Assembly (NCBI GenBank): GCA_021774995.1
Contig: JAJFIM010000455.1
Coordinates: forward strand, 1 to 8,442
DNA from: Alphaproteobacteria bacterium
Lineage (GTDB): Bacteria; Pseudomonadota; Alphaproteobacteria; SMXP01
Length of the DNA: 8,442 nucleotides
Direction: 5' to 3'
Below the pieces are notes generated by a model. It did not search any database and had not been told where the DNA came from. It worked only from the letters and a program-made list of their open reading frames with translations. Positions 6,820 through 8,442 of this stretch are shown here, in pieces. The position numbers and the translations under genes are program-made. The first letter of the stretch is position 1. Each line of letters opens with the position of its first letter.

Positions 6820-7537
6820 CGAACGCCTCCTTAACTGATGTTTCGCCGTGCGTCACTTTTTCATCCGAAACCATTTTTCCATCGCGAAAGTGCAATATGC
6901 GGTCAGCATAATTGGCAACCTCCGCATCGTGCGTCACCACGATTAACGTACGCCCTTGCGCGTGTAGTTTTTGAAAAAGCTGCATGATGTCTTTGCCGGT
7001 GCGGCTATCGAGCGCGCCGGTCGGCTCGTCGGCAAAAAGAATAGAAGGGTCGTTCACCAGGGCGCGGGCGATGGCGACGCGTTGCTGTTGTCCGCCCGAT
7101 AATTGCGTGGGCAAGTGATCCATGCGTTCCGCCAGCCCGAGAGAGCGCAGGGCCTCCTCGGCCCGGATTTTGCGCTCGCTGCGCGTCAACCCGCTGTAAA
7201 CCAAGGGAAGCTCCACATTGCCGAGCGCGGAAATACGGGGCAGCAGATTGAACGACTGGAAGACAAAACCGATTTCCTGATTGCGCAATTGCGCAAGATC
7301 GTCGAGGGACATCCGGGACGTATCCAGACCGCTGCAAGTATAGCGCCCTGAACTGGGGGTATCGAGGCACCCCAGGAGATTCATCAATGTCGACTTGCCC
7401 GACCCGGACGGACCCATAATAGAAACGAACTCGCCCTTGCTCACGGTGAGCGACACATTGTCCAAGGCGCGAATTATCTGCGGGCCCATTTGATAGGACC
7501 TGCACAAATCGTGCGTGGTGATGATTTCTTGCGCCAT
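6806..7537 (-). CDS. ABC exporter ATP-binding subunit, LolD/MacB-NBD family
   Basis: Cytoplasmic ATPase, 243 residues, driving the adjacent MacB/FtsX-type permease. Motifs: Walker A GPSGSGKS (42-49), Q-loop Gln94 in FVFQSFNLLPRISALGNVELP (a segment typical of the LolD/MacB/FtsE group), signature LSGGQ (146-150), Walker B ILFADE (166-171) followed by PTGALDS, and H-loop His203 in VVTHDAEVA. All catalytic residues are intact, and length matches stand-alone members. The ATG at 7537 begins exactly where the adaptor's TAA ends, with no spacer and no clear Shine-Dalgarno, so translation is probably coupled to the adaptor gene. Its 3' end overlaps the permease by 14 bases. MacB-type rather than LolD is favoured by the neighbouring adaptor gene; the sequence alone does not separate them. 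Confidence 0.93.
   Translation of the reverse strand: MAQEIITTHDLCRSYQMGPQIIRALDNVSLTVSKGEFVSIMGPSGSGKSTLMNLLGCLDTPSSGRYTCSGLDTSRMSLDDLAQLRNQEIGFVFQSFNLLPRISALGNVELPLVYSGLTRSERKIRAEEALRSLGLAERMDHLPTQLSGGQQQRVAIARALVNDPSILFADEPTGALDSRTGKDIMQLFQKLHAQGRTLIVVTHDAEVANYADRILHFRDGKMVSDEKVTHGETSVKEAFVESS
6826..6833 (-). promoter_or_regulatory. Perfect Shine-Dalgarno TAAGGAGG deciding a TTG start
   Basis: Read on the minus strand, TAAGGAGG matches the full eight-base anti-Shine-Dalgarno complement and sits six bases before the TTG at 6819. It lies inside the 3' end of the ATPase gene. It is the strongest ribosome binding site in the window and supports TTG over the next in-frame ATG at codon 19, which would cut off the N-terminal amphipathic segment. 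Confidence 0.85.
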
Positions 7538-8442
7538 TTAGAAAAAGCCAAAGCGTCGCCGCCGGGTCTGGGATGGCTGGCCTGGGCCGCCCTGCCCCAC
7601 GATGATGGCGGCGCCTTCTTTCAAATCGCCCGAAAGAAGCTCGCTATAAGTTCCGTCGGATATACCCAGAACCACCCTTTTCATGATCGCATCGCCGTCC
7701 TCGTCCAGCACCCAAATCGGCGCGCCTTTCGGGCGGGAGCGCTCTTGCGGCGGACCGTCCGCTGATGGGCGCGAACGGGGGCGGCGCATGGTCGCGCTCT
7801 CTTGCCCCTGAGGGCGAAAGCGCAGGGCGCGGTTAGGAATTTTAAGTACGGAATCGCGCGCGACGGAAATGATTTCCACATTAGCGGTCATTCCCGGCAA
7901 CAGGCGTTGATCGGCATTGCCAGCCGACACAATCACCGTGTAAGTGACAACGTTTTGCTCCACCTGCGGCGCCTTGCGAATTTGCTTCACGAAGCCAGTA
8001 AATTCCTCTTCCGGGTAGGCGTCAACAGTAAAAGACGCCTGTTGACCATCATTTATCTGACCGATATCGGCTTCATCCACGCGCACTTCAAGTTGCATCT
8101 GCGCCAGATCCTGCGCGATTGTGAAAAGAATAGGCGCCTGCAGGCTGGCGGCGACGGTTTGGCCGATATCGATGTCCCGGCCAATCACGACGCCATCCAC
8201 AGGCGAGCGGATATAGGTGCGCTCCAAATCAACAAAGGCGCTTTTTAAAGACGCCTCCCGCTGCTTCACCTGAGCGTCCGCGGTAATGGTTTGCGCTTCA
8301 GCGGAAGCGAGGCGCGCGGCTGCCTTTTCAGCCTCGGCTTTGGCGGTGTCTAATTGCGATTCAGGGATGTTGCGGCTGGCCCGGAGTTTTTCAGAGCGCG
8401 TGAGGACTCGCTCGGCTTCCTCCAATGCGGCCTCCGCCTCGC
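7538..8442 (-). CDS. Periplasmic adaptor (MacA/HlyD family), N-terminus missing
   Basis: C-terminal 300 residues of a membrane-fusion/periplasmic adaptor protein that would link the inner-membrane ABC complex to an outer-membrane channel. The frame runs off the right edge, so signal peptide or anchor and first lipoyl half are not seen; MacA proteins are about 370-400 residues. Visible order: an Ala/Glu/Lys-rich alpha-helical hairpin (1-74, coiled-coil-like), the second lipoyl half TYIRSPVDGVVIGRDIDIGQ (75-94), the beta-barrel domain (about 105-195, with VDEADIGQI and LLPGMTANVEI), and a membrane-proximal domain (196-285) ending QTRRRRFGFF. Within the last domain, after IPNRALRFRP, a Pro/Arg/Ser-rich insertion (about 208-240, with RRPRSRPSADGPPQERSRPK) precedes PIWVLDEDG; it looks disordered. 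The stop TAA abuts the ATPase ATG. Family assignment is firm, substrate unknown. Confidence 0.9.
   Translation of the reverse strand, partial: EAEAALEEAERVLTRSEKLRASRNIPESQLDTAKAEAEKAAARLASAEAQTITADAQVKQREASLKSAFVDLERTYIRSPVDGVVIGRDIDIGQTVAASLQAPILFTIAQDLAQMQLEVRVDEADIGQINDGQQASFTVDAYPEEEFTGFVKQIRKAPQVEQNVVTYTVIVSAGNADQRLLPGMTANVEIISVARDSVLKIPNRALRFRPQGQESATMRRPRSRPSADGPPQERSRPKGAPIWVLDEDGDAIMKRVVLGISDGTYSELLSGDLKEGAAIIVGQGGPGQPSQTRRRRFGFF

Overview
The window looks like chromosomal DNA of a Gram-negative proteobacterium, most likely an alphaproteobacterium. This is inferred from protein flavour (the alphaproteobacterial style of cystathionine beta-lyase and ModABC), moderately high GC, periplasmic proteins with signal peptides, a periplasmic-adaptor exporter and a short palindromic repeat whose translation reads FPAFAGMT. 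I cannot name the genus. No mobile element, CRISPR array, rRNA or tRNA is visible.

Plus strand, left part: the 3' 95% or so of a PLP-dependent cystathionine beta-lyase gene (metC, start outside the window) is followed without a gap by a complete high-affinity molybdate importer, modA-modB-modC. ModA captures molybdate in the periplasm, ModB forms the membrane channel and ModC hydrolyses ATP and carries a C-terminal Mop/TOBE domain. The metC stop overlaps a possible GTG start for modA (GTGA). The roughly 90 bases after it carry a 43-base palindromic element that is open in the modA frame.

Plus strand, middle: after a 239-base gap with a plausible sigma70-type promoter and a good ribosome binding site lies a 468-residue secreted di-heme protein of the bacterial cytochrome c peroxidase/MauG/MbnH superfamily, with an unusually long region before the first heme site.

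Minus strand, right part: a convergent, tightly packed operon reads leftward from beyond the right edge. Its order is periplasmic adaptor (MacA/HlyD type, N-terminus missing), ABC ATPase (LolD/MacB-NBD type) and FtsX/MacB-type permease. Together they would form a tripartite MacAB-like exporter, presumably working with a TolC-type outer-membrane channel not seen here. Adaptor and ATPase abut exactly (TAA then ATG). ATPase and permease overlap by 14 bases, and the permease starts at TTG behind a full TAAGGAGG Shine-Dalgarno.

Most of the window is ordinary, recognisable gene content, and I see no convincing undescribed multi-gene system. The features most worth a second look are the palindromic element at the metC/modA junction, which may be translated as part of the ModA signal peptide, and the extended di-heme peroxidase-like protein.
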